Shown here in pieces: positions 12,701 through 24,400 of a DNA stretch of 64,000 nt (positions are counted from its first letter, which is position 1; each line of letters begins with the position of its first letter). The translations under genes were made by a program, and so were the position numbers. The notes beneath the pieces were generated by a model. That model ran no database searches, was not told the origin of the DNA, and saw only the letters and a program-made list of their open reading frames with translations. Origin of the DNA: Desmodesmus armatus (Eukaryota; Chlorophyta; Chlorophyceae; Sphaeropleales; Scenedesmaceae); the NCBI GenBank assembly GCA_007449985.2, contig VIIQ02000587.1, forward strand, positions 372,001 to 436,000, read 5' to 3'.

Positions 12701-15700
12701 GCAGGCATGGCGCGCTGGGGTGCGCGCACACCTGAGGGGGCGATGGCGATGGTGACACCCTCCTTGGGCACATGCACCTTCAGGCGGTGGCCTGCAGCAG
12801 CAATAAAGAGGCACAGGTGGAGCTTACAGCCATACTTGTCGCGCTTGGGGGGGGGGGGTGTTACAAGCCCGCACGCCTTGGGATGAGAGCGCCACAGCTG
12901 TCACATGCATGCTGGCTGTACTGCAATCTCTGTCAGCCTGTGACAACAAGTGCCTGCAAACACTTGGCTGCCAGCGAGGCTGCATGCACAGCGGCATCAG
13001 CAGCCACCCCATGCGGATGCATCGCTCACCGCTGCTGACATTCTCCACCAGGCCCAGCAGCTTGCCGGCACGCTGCAGGAAGGGCAGGTACTGCTTTGCA
13101 CGCTGGCCGTTGCCAGGTGTGCTGACGTCGTTCACACGGGGCGTCTGCACCTCCTTGCTGCTGTGGATGCCACGCTTGGCCTGTGTTGGATGCAGCAACA
13201 GCATGACTTGTCCAGTTGGGAGACAGCAGCCACACCCAAAGGCAAAGCCATTCTGGATTGCATCAAGCATTGCCGCAGAAGCTTGTGGCAATGGTACCGA
13301 CAGCCACCAGGCAGCTCACATCTGATGAGACCAGGGCGGCTGTCATGGAACCGTCAGCAGTCGCTCATAGCCGATTATGAGTGGCTGCTGACGGTTACAT
13401 GACAGCCGTCCTGGTCCGATCAGATGTAGGCTGCCTGGCGGCTGTCGATATCAATAAAGGCTGATACAACGGCCACAGCCATCCACATCGCTGCACGCAA
13501 TCTGCAACTTCTCCAGCATGCCCAACCCTCAACACGTATGTCGGCACCCTCCTAAACCCTTTGCATGCTGCCCATGCACTTGTAACCTGACCTGACCTGA
13601 CCTGAGAAACTGGGGTACAATACGTTAAAAGCCCTGTGGGCACCCTTATGAGCCCTTGGCTCGCTGGCTAGTGCCGAGGTTGGGACTCTGTCCCCCCGTT
13701 ACCGTACTGTAACAGCCCTCTGCCTACCTGCTTGGACTTCTCCTCCAGCTCCAGCAGAGTCTCGTACACGCTGCTGCGCTCCTCGTCACTCCTGTGGCGC
13801 ACAACGCTGCCAAAGCCCCGTGCGATCACCATCTCGGCAGCGTTCTTGTCCTCACCCTCCTTGGCGTGGTTCAGCTCAACGTTGCCAAAGGACATGACAC
13901 GCTCCTGTCATGCAGCAACCAGGTCAGCAAAAAGCATGCCAGCACAAACTCAGGCTCAGATTCAATCAGAGGCCCCTCTTGTTACACCTCTGATGCATAC
14001 TTTGTAGACAAAGGGACAAGTAAGCAGTGCTGTGGCCGAGCCTAACTTGCCTTGACAGGTGCAGGCATGCTCACTCCATCACGGCTGGCAAACAGCTGTG
14101 TGCAGGGATGCAGCATGAGCACGCAACCCAGCTTGGACTGGAGTGCACCCTTCGGTGAGTTCGCTGCAACAATAGCGCTGAAACATTCGCCCCCCACCCA
14201 CATCGGGCCACCCACCTCCTGTCCGGGTGTTGCTGCCTGCTCCTGTCCTGGCTGGAAGCCGATCTTGCGTGTGTACTCCATCTTGACCGTCACCTCCTTG
14301 CCGATCAGCTTCTTGCGCAGGAACTCACGGGCCTCCAGGCCGTAGGGCTCGGGGGCACGGTCACGCCCGCCAGCACGGGGGCCACGCACACTGCAACAGC
14401 AACAGTACATACATGGGTTTCAAAAGGAAGGTGTACGCACAGACAGCTGGGGGTGTATGAGCGTCCTGGCGTATGTGCATCAAGGCAATCATGTAGCAAA
14501 AGCAGGGAGAGCAGACTTCACGCCTTACGACTGCATATTCCTGCATTGTGCATGTCAGGGTGATTACCAATCAGCAGGACATGTAACCAAACACGCAAGC
14601 AGCAGGGTGGGGGTGGTAATCACCTGCTGAGGCTGATGCGGCGCTCTGCCCCTCCTGCGTTGATGTCCTTCACGACCAGGGTGTCACCGCTGACCACCTC
14701 CACCACCTTGCCCACAAAGGTGTCACTCAGCTTGGTCTGGCCGGTGTTCTGCACAGCAGGAGCAGGACAAGGACAGCACAGCAAGCACAACGAGAGCAAG
14801 ATAGTGCTGTCAGATCAAGCTTGTGGAGTTGCATGCGGGGAGCGCCAACCAGAACACAGCGCTCCTCACAGGATCATGCCTTGACTAACCAAGCTGTGAA
14901 AAACTTTCAACCGTATCGCTGCTTGAGTGTGTCCAGTGTACTGAGGGGCGCACCTGTGGCACGTAGTTGTAGAAGATGCCCGTCTTGTTCTGCTTGGCTG
15001 TGCGCTCCAGCTCCCGCAGCTTCATGGCACCAGTGGTCATCATGCTCAGGCTCCACTCAACAGCCTTGCCCATGCCAGCCTGGCAGGGCACCACCACGCA
15101 GCAGCAGGAGCACACAGCAGTAACAAACAAGGTCTAAACACGGCAGCTGACGCCCCACAGTTGTCATAACTACACAGCCGCACACACCAGAACCAGCTTC
15201 CCCAGCATTGTTGGGCGCATGATGTACTAGTCCTAGCACACCTGCCAGGGTCCATGCGCAACATACACCACACCCACAGCCCTGCCCTGTCCCCCTCTGC
15301 CGTTGATGCCCGTGCTGCCTGCTCGTGATGCATGGCCCTTGCCCACGTACCTGCATGATCTGCTCTCCCAGGTTGAGGAGCAGAGAAGAGTCCGCCTGTG
15401 GGTACACCACGCTGCCAAACAGGTTGTTGTACTTGTCAACACCCTCCAGCACCACACGGACCTGCAGGACGCACGGCAGCAGTGAAAGGGTGAGGACAGG
15501 TCCCATTCGCGACATTACGCACGGTGTGGTGCACAGGCGATCAGACATCACTGTGTGTACAGGCAATCACACGAGCCGGCGATTGTCGGCAAGAAGGACC
15601 GACAAAATAGAACATGCTGTCCTGCATGCCTGCGCAGTACATGAACCGTCGAATGTGACAAGCCAAGCCCTCGTCCTGACTGGTGAACTGACAGTCCTTG

Positions 15701-17763
15701 AGCTGCGAGTGGCGCAGCATTCTCAAACAATAGAAAGCCCGACATGCAACATGGCATTGGACGTTGCCTGCACTGCATGCCAGCCCCGCGCCCTCCCCAT
15801 CCCCCTGTAGCTACGCACCTCCCTGTTGAGCACCCTGCTCTCTGAGAACCACTTGGCCTCGCGAGCAAAGGGCTCGGCGCCACCAGGGGTTGCTGCAGCT
15901 GACACGCCAGCGGCTGCAATGCTGGCTGCTGTAACAGCAGCGGGCGCAGCCCCGTTGCCGTTGGCAGCAGTGCCGTTGGCCTCAGCGGCAGAGCCGTTGG
16001 CCTCTGGTGCTGGCGCTGCTGCTGCTGGGGGTGGGCGCTTGCCCATGGAAGGGCACTGCACACCAGCCAGGGTCACAGTCACAGGGGTGCGCTCAGGCAG
16101 CAGGGTGAGGCGCAGGGTGGAGCCGTTCAGGACTGCCTCCACGATACCTGCACAGCACACCACAGCACACCTCAGCGCAGCACACCAGCGCTACACGCCA
16201 GGAAGTGTTGATGCAGGCAGTGCCACACCAGCACAACACAGGCAGATTGGCTGATGGGTGGAAACACAGAGGGAACAGTGTATCCAGATGCCGGGCAGCT
16301 GGTGCTGCACAAGCAACACATGCTGCCCCAGGTGTGTATGGGGAGTGCGTGTTGAAGGGCCACGGCAAGCGTGCAGCCAGAAGGTTGACAAACCAAGCCG
16401 ATGGTTGCAGGCCGCAAGCGATGCCCAACATGTGCAGAAATACATACAGGTGCATGACCAAGGGGCACAGGATCAAAGAAGCGGGGTAGGAGGTAGGCAC
16501 CACACACGTTGAGTATCACTGCCCCTCACCTGCCACAGGCTTGCCCTTGCCCTTGGTGCTGAGGAAGGTCATGGCATTGAAGTCCTCCAGAAGGGGGGCA
16601 GAGGCATGGCCAGCCTGGATGGCAGAGGGGTCCTGCACAGCAATGTCATCAGCACACAACACAAGCCACATGAGCGCCATGTCAGCAGCCACCATTGATC
16701 TCAGCAGCCCAAAAACACGGGCGCGGATCTTGGCCATCATGAGTGCTTGCAACGGCTTCCAGCGGTTGGCAAGGCAAGCCCCTTGGTGCAACCGCCTTGT
16801 GCGGTTGGTACAGCAAGGACACACAGCTCCCAGTGTAGTGATTTTGGTTTCCACCCCAATGCAAATACAAAGCAAAAAAAGATCAAGCGCTGGCTCCTTG
16901 GGTGTGGGCCGCACCTTTGTCCACAGGCCCTTGTTGCTACCCTGAGCTGCCTCCTGTGCCTTCATCAGCTCCTCATAGAAGGGGCTCTGCTTGGAGTTGG
17001 GGCCTGTGGTCTCACGCACCTGCACACAGGAACCAAACACGGACAGCACTTATAAGTGCTGAGATCTTACTCAAAATCCTTGCTGCCCTCTATGCAACTG
17101 CTTGGACCACGCGGTCCATGTACACATGACCTGGAAAGTGCATGCGTGTGCGACCGTCTTGCCTTGTTGGGTGGCAGCTGCATTGAAGGGTTATATTGTT
17201 ATATGCCGAGGCACGCACCTTTGCCCAACCGTTCTGCACAACCGCCAGGGCCACGTTCTCTTGCTGGCCACCCTTCTGCAGGAACACTGAGCCAAACTCC
17301 TTGTTGCCAGCCACCTCCACCACATAGTCCACCTTGAACACACATGGCTGCAAAAACAACAGATGACAGGGAGGGGTCAGCACCAGGTAAGGGGCCTGTG
17401 CTGTTTCCGGGAGTTGAGGAAGGCCAGCTGCTGATCTCTGCTCCTTATCCCATTACCTGCCCGATCAGCTTCTTCCGCAGGAACTCCCTGGACTCCCAGG
17501 CAAATGCCTCATCCCTTGTAGATCCATCACGCTTGCCCTGCGCGCAACACGTGAGCCAGAAGGGTGTTTTGCGGGCCAACCGACAGAGCGGATCAAGAGG
17601 AAGTAGTAAGGGGCAGCGACGAAGCGCACCAGGCGGGGTGCAACCAGAGAGGAAAGCGTCAGACGCTTCTCAGGAGGCACAGCGGGACCCTGAGTGGCCG
17701 CAACGACCACCACAGTGTCCCCACTGACCACCTCCTTGATGAGTCCTTTCAACCAGCCTGCCA
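9712..17763 (-). CDS. TSN1: Tudor-SN / staphylococcal-nuclease-domain protein (SND1/TSN)
   Basis: Tudor-SN is a cytoplasmic RNA-binding nuclease of RISC, stress granules and mRNA decay. The start MAGWLKGLIKEVVSGDTVVVV opens the first SN domain, and SN signatures recur: SREFLRKKLIGQ (about 17461-17538), a second fold at 15820-17020, KVVEVVSGDTLVV (about 14625-14750) with AREFLRKKLIGK (about 14280-14340), and later VEIEIETCDKGGTF (about 12300-12350). The Tudor domain lies in exons at about 10973-11102 and 10554-10723, with the core YFIDFGNKE, followed by a partial fifth SN domain ending in an acidic tail and KKK. This is the SN4-Tudor-SN5 order usual for the family. I count about 20 exons, almost all ending at GTGAG/GTACC-type donors. 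The stop is at 9712-9714. No frame break was seen, but I did not check the phase of every exon. Introns carry a large hairpin and a dispersed repeat, listed separately. Confidence 0.93.
13299..13446. repeat. Long imperfect inverted repeat (hairpin) in a Tudor-SN intron
   Basis: The arms 13299-13369 and 13376-13446 are reverse complements at 62 of 71 positions by hand alignment, separated by a 6-nt loop (GCCGAT). Pairing weakens but may extend to about 13292 and 13453. The element lies inside the intron between the exons at about 13182 and 13728. It could be a small foldback/MITE element or a long miRNA-type precursor. Confidence 0.85.
13586..13605. repeat. (CCTGA)n microsatellite
   Basis: About four tandem copies of a 5-bp unit lie in the same Tudor-SN intron, between the hairpin and the dispersed tRNA-like repeat. 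Confidence 0.7.
13648..13713. mobile_element. Dispersed repeat copy 1 (SINE- or introner-like)
   Basis: About 66 bp match the segment at 23666-23736. They share TTGGCTCGCTGGCTAGTGC and GAGGTT, then a more diverged tail ending in TGTAA. The plus strand resembles the D-arm and A-box region of a tRNA. The copy lies immediately behind a splice donor of Tudor-SN (exon end at about 13728). A SINE or introner identity is inference from two copies. Confidence 0.5.
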
Positions 17764-18427
17764 TGATATCTTCTCGAACCAACGAATAATCACAAAAGTG
17801 TGGGAGGTCCGCCTGGGCACTGGGAGTTACCAGCAAGTTTTTAGCAGTTGAAGGTGGTTACAGTGAGACGTTGACCACTGACAGTCTGCAATGTAGTTGA
17901 CCTGCAACTGGTCCATATAATCAGCTCAATGCCTGTTTCTCTATTTTACATCAAAGGGTGGCCATGTGCAGAGCCTGGACATGTTTCCCCTAGAGGGTGA
18001 TCAATGCTCAACGTCGCTACTCAACTTCATTGCTCAACTGGTTGAATGGCAGACAAGGGAGCAACAGATGCTGTTGGCAGCAAACAACAGTGAAGGAGCA
18101 GACTGCAACCCGAACTGCCTCTTGTTCCATCCCTTCCACCTTTGGCAAGCTATAAGCAGTAGCACAAGCACTTTACTGCTGCAGTACGCGCGCTGTGCAG
18201 GACTGGCTGGACTTGTAGTCGTGCGCCATTGTCACCATTACAGAAGATACCAACAGCACACACGCAGCTTCAACAGGACAAGGACAAGCAGCTGCCGACA
18301 GCTGCAGTCTGCGCAGCCTGAGCCGCTCAACTCTTCGTGCATGCGCGCTTGCCGTCGATACTTCGGTTGCAGCTTGGCCAGCAACAGTTCCAGCCTACAG
18401 CAGCTCAGCTGCAGCTCAACCCACACC
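17764..18427. other. Intergenic region between Tudor-SN and mitochondrial EF-G1
   Basis: This is the presumed Tudor-SN promoter and 5' UTR plus the EF-G1 3' UTR. A weak TATA-like run (TTATATGG on the minus strand) lies near 17916-17923, about 155 nt upstream of the Tudor-SN ATG. A long plus-strand frame here (17966-18460) has no family features and overlaps the EF-G1 end, so it is not called. Confidence 0.45.
18238..18242 (-). terminator. Candidate TGTAA polyadenylation signal for EF-G1
   Basis: The minus strand reads TGTAA about 185 nt downstream of the EF-G1 stop. TGTAA is the usual chlorophycean poly(A) signal. The assignment rests on motif and position only. Confidence 0.3.
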
Positions 18428-21400
18428 CTACTTGGTTTGCAACTTTGCCTTGCACAGTGACTCCTGCTCGTCCTTTGTCACCGGGGCATGGTGTGAGTAC
18501 TCCATACTGAACTCTCCCTTGCCCTGTGTGTTGCTGCGCAGCACCGTGCTGTATCCAAACATGCTGTTCAGCGGCACCTGCGCCTCGATCACCGCATCGT
18601 CCGCCTCTTGCTTGCTGTCCAGGATCATGCCCTTGCGTCTGTTGAGGTCGCCCATGATGTTGCCCTGGAACTCAACAGGCACTGTCACCTCAACCTACAT
18701 GGGCATCAGACATACAGGCACAGTGACTTTTACAGACTGCCGCGGCAGCCCCATCCGCCCCACCAAGCCAGCCAGGGCCTCACACGGGGCACACATACAT
18801 GTCACAACAGCAACTGCATCACTGCTTTGTAATATATTACACAGCCAAAAAGCAAGCTCATGCAAAATGTCCCACAGCGACAAATGCACCACTGTGCATA
18901 AGGCCCACTGTATCCCTTAAAGAGTCACCCACCTTCATGATGGGCTCCAGGATGGCAGGGTTGGCTGAGGCATAGGCCTGCCTAAAGCCCCCAATGGCGG
19001 CGAGCCTGAAGGCCATCTCATTGGAGTCCACCGCGTGGGCTGCACCGTCGTTCAACACGACCCGAATGCCCTGCAGACACAAGATAGAAAGACAGAATGA
19101 TTTGTATCCTGAAGGGCCCCATCCATACCAGAACACCATAAGAACATCTCCCAGAGGACACCAAAGAGGCATCTTTGTCTGGCACACGCTCTGGTGACAG
19201 CTACACAATCGGCCTTCGCTAAGAGGTACTTGGCACACACCGTCTTCCAGCTGGCGAAGCCCCCATCCCAGCACACAGCTGTTCTGCGACGCGCTGCACA
19301 GCACATGCTATTGCACAACATGCACGCTCAGCATGCTGCCAGCAGCACACCCTGCAAACCATCTTCACAAGATCTCCCAGCCGAGCCCCCCTCACCTCCA
19401 CGGGTGCCCCAATGAGTGCTCCTGCATTGGCTGCCTCCCTGAAGCCCTTCTCACAGGCCGGGTAGTACTCAGGCGGGATGGATGTGCCAATCATCTCATT
19501 GGCAAACTCGTAGCGGGTGGGGTTGTCCTCAGGCAGCGGCTCAATGAAGCCAGCCACCTTGCCGTACTGACCTGCAACAGCGACGGCAGATGGCAATCAT
19601 CAGGGACAGGGGTCGACACCGGGCTCAACCCAGGTGCCAAGACATGCAGACGTCCAATACTGTTGTCAAGACTGGTTGTCAGGGAGAAAAGCATCCTGGC
19701 AGGTTTACTGCTAGCTTCACAGGGCCGCACTCTAGCTAGGGCTGCAGCATCACAGTGGTGGACAGTTTCCCGCGCACCTGATCCTCCGCTCTGCTTCTTG
19801 TGCAGGTAGTCAAACTCTGCACGCCGCTGGATGGTCTCTCGGTAGTTCACCTTGGGGCGGCCGACGTCGCAGTCGACCTGCGCCGCAAAACAACAGCACA
19901 CCTCAGCAATTTTCAAACTCTGCTTAGCACACTATAGGGGTGCACCCCCGCACACTCTCTGGAAGCATAATAGGACACAGCATCACCAGCGAAAGACAGG
20001 AGTGCCGCCAGAGGTGAATGGTGACTGGTCAACGTACTCACAAGACCTCCAACCAGGAACACACCACAACTTGCAGGGCGTGAGTGACAGTCCTGGTGCA
20101 CTGACCTTGTACTCTCTCCGCATGCGCTCCACGTAGATGTCCAGGTGCAGCTCACCCATGCCGCTGATGATGGTCTCACCAGTCTCTGCAGCAGCAGCAG
20201 CAGCAGCAGCAGCAGCACGGCACTCAGGCAGAGCCACAGATGGGTCGGGGTTGGGTGCAGCAGCAGCAGCAGCCGCAGCAGCACTGCGCCCCAAGACTTG
20301 TGACGGTGGGTTGAGGGGAGGGTGTGCATTTCACGTTGCCTGCACTTCACGTTGCCTGCACTTCACGTTACCGGCACTTGCGGCAGGTCTCATGTTGCCT
20401 CCCAGCAGCATGCACATCAAGTTGGATGCTTAACTATGCGAAAGCAGGGAACAAGCTGTTGCACAGCTTCACCTGCCAGCTGGCATGAGTGGGGTGGTGA
20501 CGGATAGCTTTGGCTGCAGCCAACCCCCTTGCAGGCTAGCTTGGGTACAACTGAGCTGACCAACAGCATGGGCCCCCACAAGCACAACCCACCTCCATCG
20601 TTCTTGACATGGAAGGTGGGGTCCTCCCTCTGGAAGCGGTGCAGTGCCTTCTGGAAGTTCTGCAGCTGGTCAGTGCTCTTTGGTGTGAGTGCCACACTCA
20701 TCACTGGCTCAGGGACCTTGATGCTGGTCATGGCCAGGTTGACACTGCCATCGGTGAAGGTGTCGCCAGAGGCACACTCAATGCCAAACAGCGCAACAAT
20801 GTCGCCAGCAGACTGCGGGGGAGGGATACAGTGACAGCAGTGGTAAGGAGGGGGTGGGGTGCGGCGGGTAGTTGCAGGCATTGGAAGGCATTGGAAGGGC
20901 GGTGGGATGCAGGGGCACAATTTCACAGAGGAGAGGGGCTGGTCGGGCCAGCACTCCTCCCACTCCAGGCCGCCCTTGGAGAAGGTCCCACGCTTACAAA
21001 ACTCACACTCAGACAAGCTCTCCTGCCGTACTAGGGGTGATGCAAGATGCTGCAGCAAGTATGTGCAGGACTGGCAGCGCAGGATCACTTGACAACGGCT
21101 GCCTGTGGCCACACCACGATTCTCCCAAGGTGCCTGTCGCAGTGTCGCTGACAGACTCCATTGCAGCTGATAAGCTGGGCATGCAGTTCAGCTTGCCAAC
21201 CGCCAGACGCAAGCGCAACCAGCGAAGAGAGCTGGCATGCAGGGGCAGGGTGTTGGAAGGTGACTGGGGAGCGCTCAGGTGATACACCAACGCACAGTCA
21301 TCATGACATTGACATCATGTACCTGCTTGATGCAACTTTGTGTTTCAACAGAACCAGTGGAGTCAGCCACTGGGGTGCAGCTGGCTGTCTGCTCACCGCG

Positions 21401-24400
21401 CTAGAGATGTCCTCCAGTTCGTCTGAGTGGATGCGCACCAGGCGTGGCACACGCGTGCGCTTGTTGGTGGTGCTGTTGTGGATGAAGTCACCTGAATGGG
21501 CAACACACACGTCCTGGGTCAGCACACGCATGTGACTCTACACGGACAATGGTAGCAGCGGCACACATGGGCTCTGAAAGCCCAGGCAAGCAACTGGACA
21601 ATAGTCCCCTTCTCAACGGTCCTGCAGTGGTTGCACCCTGACAATGCACCCCCCTTGCAGCTGAAAGGCAGCCGGTGAGGCTGAACCTGCTTGGCGATCC
21701 TGTCGAGTCCACCTTACCCTTTGAGATCTTGCCACTGTAGATGCGCATGTATGTCAGCTGGCCGTACTTGCCCTCCTCCAGCTTGAAAGCAAGACCCACA
21801 AAGGGACCCGATGGACTGCTCGGCGGCAAACGACAGACACCAAAGGCAGGCGAGAGGCGGAACAGCGCGGCAGGGGTAGGGCAGGTGAGTGTGTGCCAGT
21901 GGCAGGTGTTGATGTGCCGCACATGCGCAAGTGACTCAAAGGCGACAAAGGCTGCTGACAGAAAGCAGCAACGAAACTCCATGCCCTGCGATACTACAGC
22001 ACTGCCGCACAACAGCGAAACCACCGCACTGACTAATTGACAGCCTGTCTGAGAGGAATGGTGGCACAGCAGGGGAGATGCGTCTCTGTACAACACAAGC
22101 AAGCCACAAGCAGCGTGTTGTCAAACAATCCACAAACAAGCCACAAGCAGCGTGTTGTCAAACAGTCCACAAACAAGCCATAAGCAGCGTGTTGTCAAAC
22201 AGTCCACAAACAAGCCACAAGCAGCGTGTTGTCAAACAGTCCACAAACAAGCCATTATCAGCGTGTTGTCAAACAGTCCACAAAGAAGCCATAAGCAGCG
22301 TGTTGTCAAACAGTCCACAAACAAGCCATTATCAGCGTGTTGTCAAACAGTCCACAAACAAGCCACAAGCAGCGTGTTGTCAAACAGCCCACAAACCAAC
22401 TGGCGCTGCGTCAGCGCCTGCCTGACCTGCATGGCAGTGTGAGTGCCTGCTCCCCTGCGTCCAGGTCCAGGGCTGTGTTGGGCACATCTGTGGGGCAGGG
22501 CAGGTAGTCAGACACACCATCCAGCAGCGCCTGCACACCTGAACACACAACACACAGCGCAGCACCAGCAGGCAGTCAGACAGCATCAGCGCCAACTGTC
22601 AACCAATGTGGAATGGCCTGGAGATGGCGCCCAGGGGTTTCGGTGCAGAAAAGCGGGCATGGCTCGCAGTGTGACAAGAAAGGGGTCGGACGCACCCGGT
22701 GTGTTGATGAAGGGCTCTGCAGGGAGCTGACACTAGCGACGTCATTCGCCCAACCTGCCAACTGCGCACAGAACTTCTGTGCCGGCATGCGCCGCCAACA
22801 CACTACATCACCTTGTGCCTGGCTGTCCCGCACATGCTCATCTAGGGTTCAGGTTGGCAGCATCAGCTCTCTTTGAAGAATTGAATTCTGATGGCCTACA
22901 TGTCGTCCCAACTGTGACACCACAACGGGACCCTCACCCTTGTTTTTGTATGCGCTGCCCATGAAGACCGGCACAAACTTGTTGGCCAGTGTTGCTCGCC
23001 GAATGGCTGCCTTCAGCTCTGCTGCCTCAATGGGCTCCTCAAGCAGGAACAGCTCAGCAAGGTGGTCATCAACCTGCACAGGGGGGGGGGGCAGCCAGAG
23101 CATGGACATTTTAGGGGTTAGGGTGGACTAGCTGTGGTGACCAGCCCTCTGAGATTGCTCAGGGACATTGGGACTCGACAGTTGTTGAGCCGGGTTGATG
23201 AAGGCAGTGAGTGCATGATGTGTCTAAGCCCAGGTCAGAAGCGTGCTCACTCTATGCTGGAGATACATCGTGCCGTCAGCGCCGCTGGAAGGGCACAGCA
23301 GCACCTTCACACACGTCGAGGCCTAGGACGACAAAGCCATGTCGGGACACATCAGACACGCTTCGTTGCCCCATCCTCTGGCTCTTGTTCCTACCTCCGT
23401 CGCCCCCCGTGCCGACCCCAAACATGGTCGTTCAAGCAGCGGATCATCCACCAGACTACGCTCTTTGCAGCACCCGCCCACCCGCCCCCGCGCCGCCATC
23501 CCCTAGACTGTGTGTCATGTTCCCCGCACCCCAGGTCGGACACTCTTGGCGCCCGCCTGCTTCACCAGACAACAGGCCCAACACTGACACACGCCCCTTG
23601 GAATAGGGTGGGGGTACACCCCCAGGCCCCCCCATCCCCATCGTCAGGAACAAATCACCATCCTCATGAGCCGTTGGCTCGCTGGCTAGTGCTGAGGTTT
23701 GGGATCCCCTCCCACAGTTACTGTACTGCACTGTAAACTGCATTGTGTCCCTCTCACCTCTGACACCCTCTCCACTAGGTCAGCCCTGCGTGCCTCCACC
23801 TCCTCCTGCATCTCAGGGGGCACAGGACCCTCAACCATCTCCAGACCCTTGGCCCCCTCAAAGTGCAGCGCACGGCGAGACACAATGTCCACAACACCCT
23901 CATGGAACTCCTCAAGCCCTATAGGCACCTGCACACACAACATGTGTACACACAGAGCAGACATACACAGCATTTACTGAGGCACCTGCACACACACAAG
24001 GAGGGATGCTGTACAACCTGCTGGGACCGCATGCGTGTACTGTCATGTACCCTTACTGTTGAAAACACACCATGCGTACACACAGAGCACACATACACAG
24101 CATAATGTGAGGGCGGTGCCACAAGCAAGGGAGGGCAGCATGCGCTGGTCATGATTTCAGCCAAACCCCTGTTGCCTGCATGTTACAGCAGGAACCACCC
24201 GCAGTGACTTGGTGACGACCTAGTAGGTGTAACCTCCCTTTCACGCCAACTGTAACATCCAGCTACAGCCTACAGCTCAACTTGACTTGACATCATTCAC
24301 TTGACAGTTTGTTTGTTATCCTGTACCTCTCTTTTGAGCACAAGCGCACAGCCAGCCAGACCACTCCCCGAGTGCCCCCTCACCTGCACAGCTGCTGCAT

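Noticed and set aside
17966..18460. Plus-strand frame of 164 codons
   Set aside because: It runs antisense into the EF-G1 terminal exon and contains no recognisable domain.
22101..22392. CRISPR-like array
   Set aside because: The 37-bp units abut directly with no unique spacers, and the context is a eukaryotic intron.
22078..22442. Repetitive plus-strand frames of 96-115 codons
   Set aside because: They are produced by the 37-bp minisatellite, which cycles through all three frames. They lie in an EF-G1 intron.
23111..23126. TTTTAGGGGTTAGGG, resembling algal telomere units
   Set aside because: There are only about two imperfect units inside an EF-G1 intron, too short to call an interstitial telomere.
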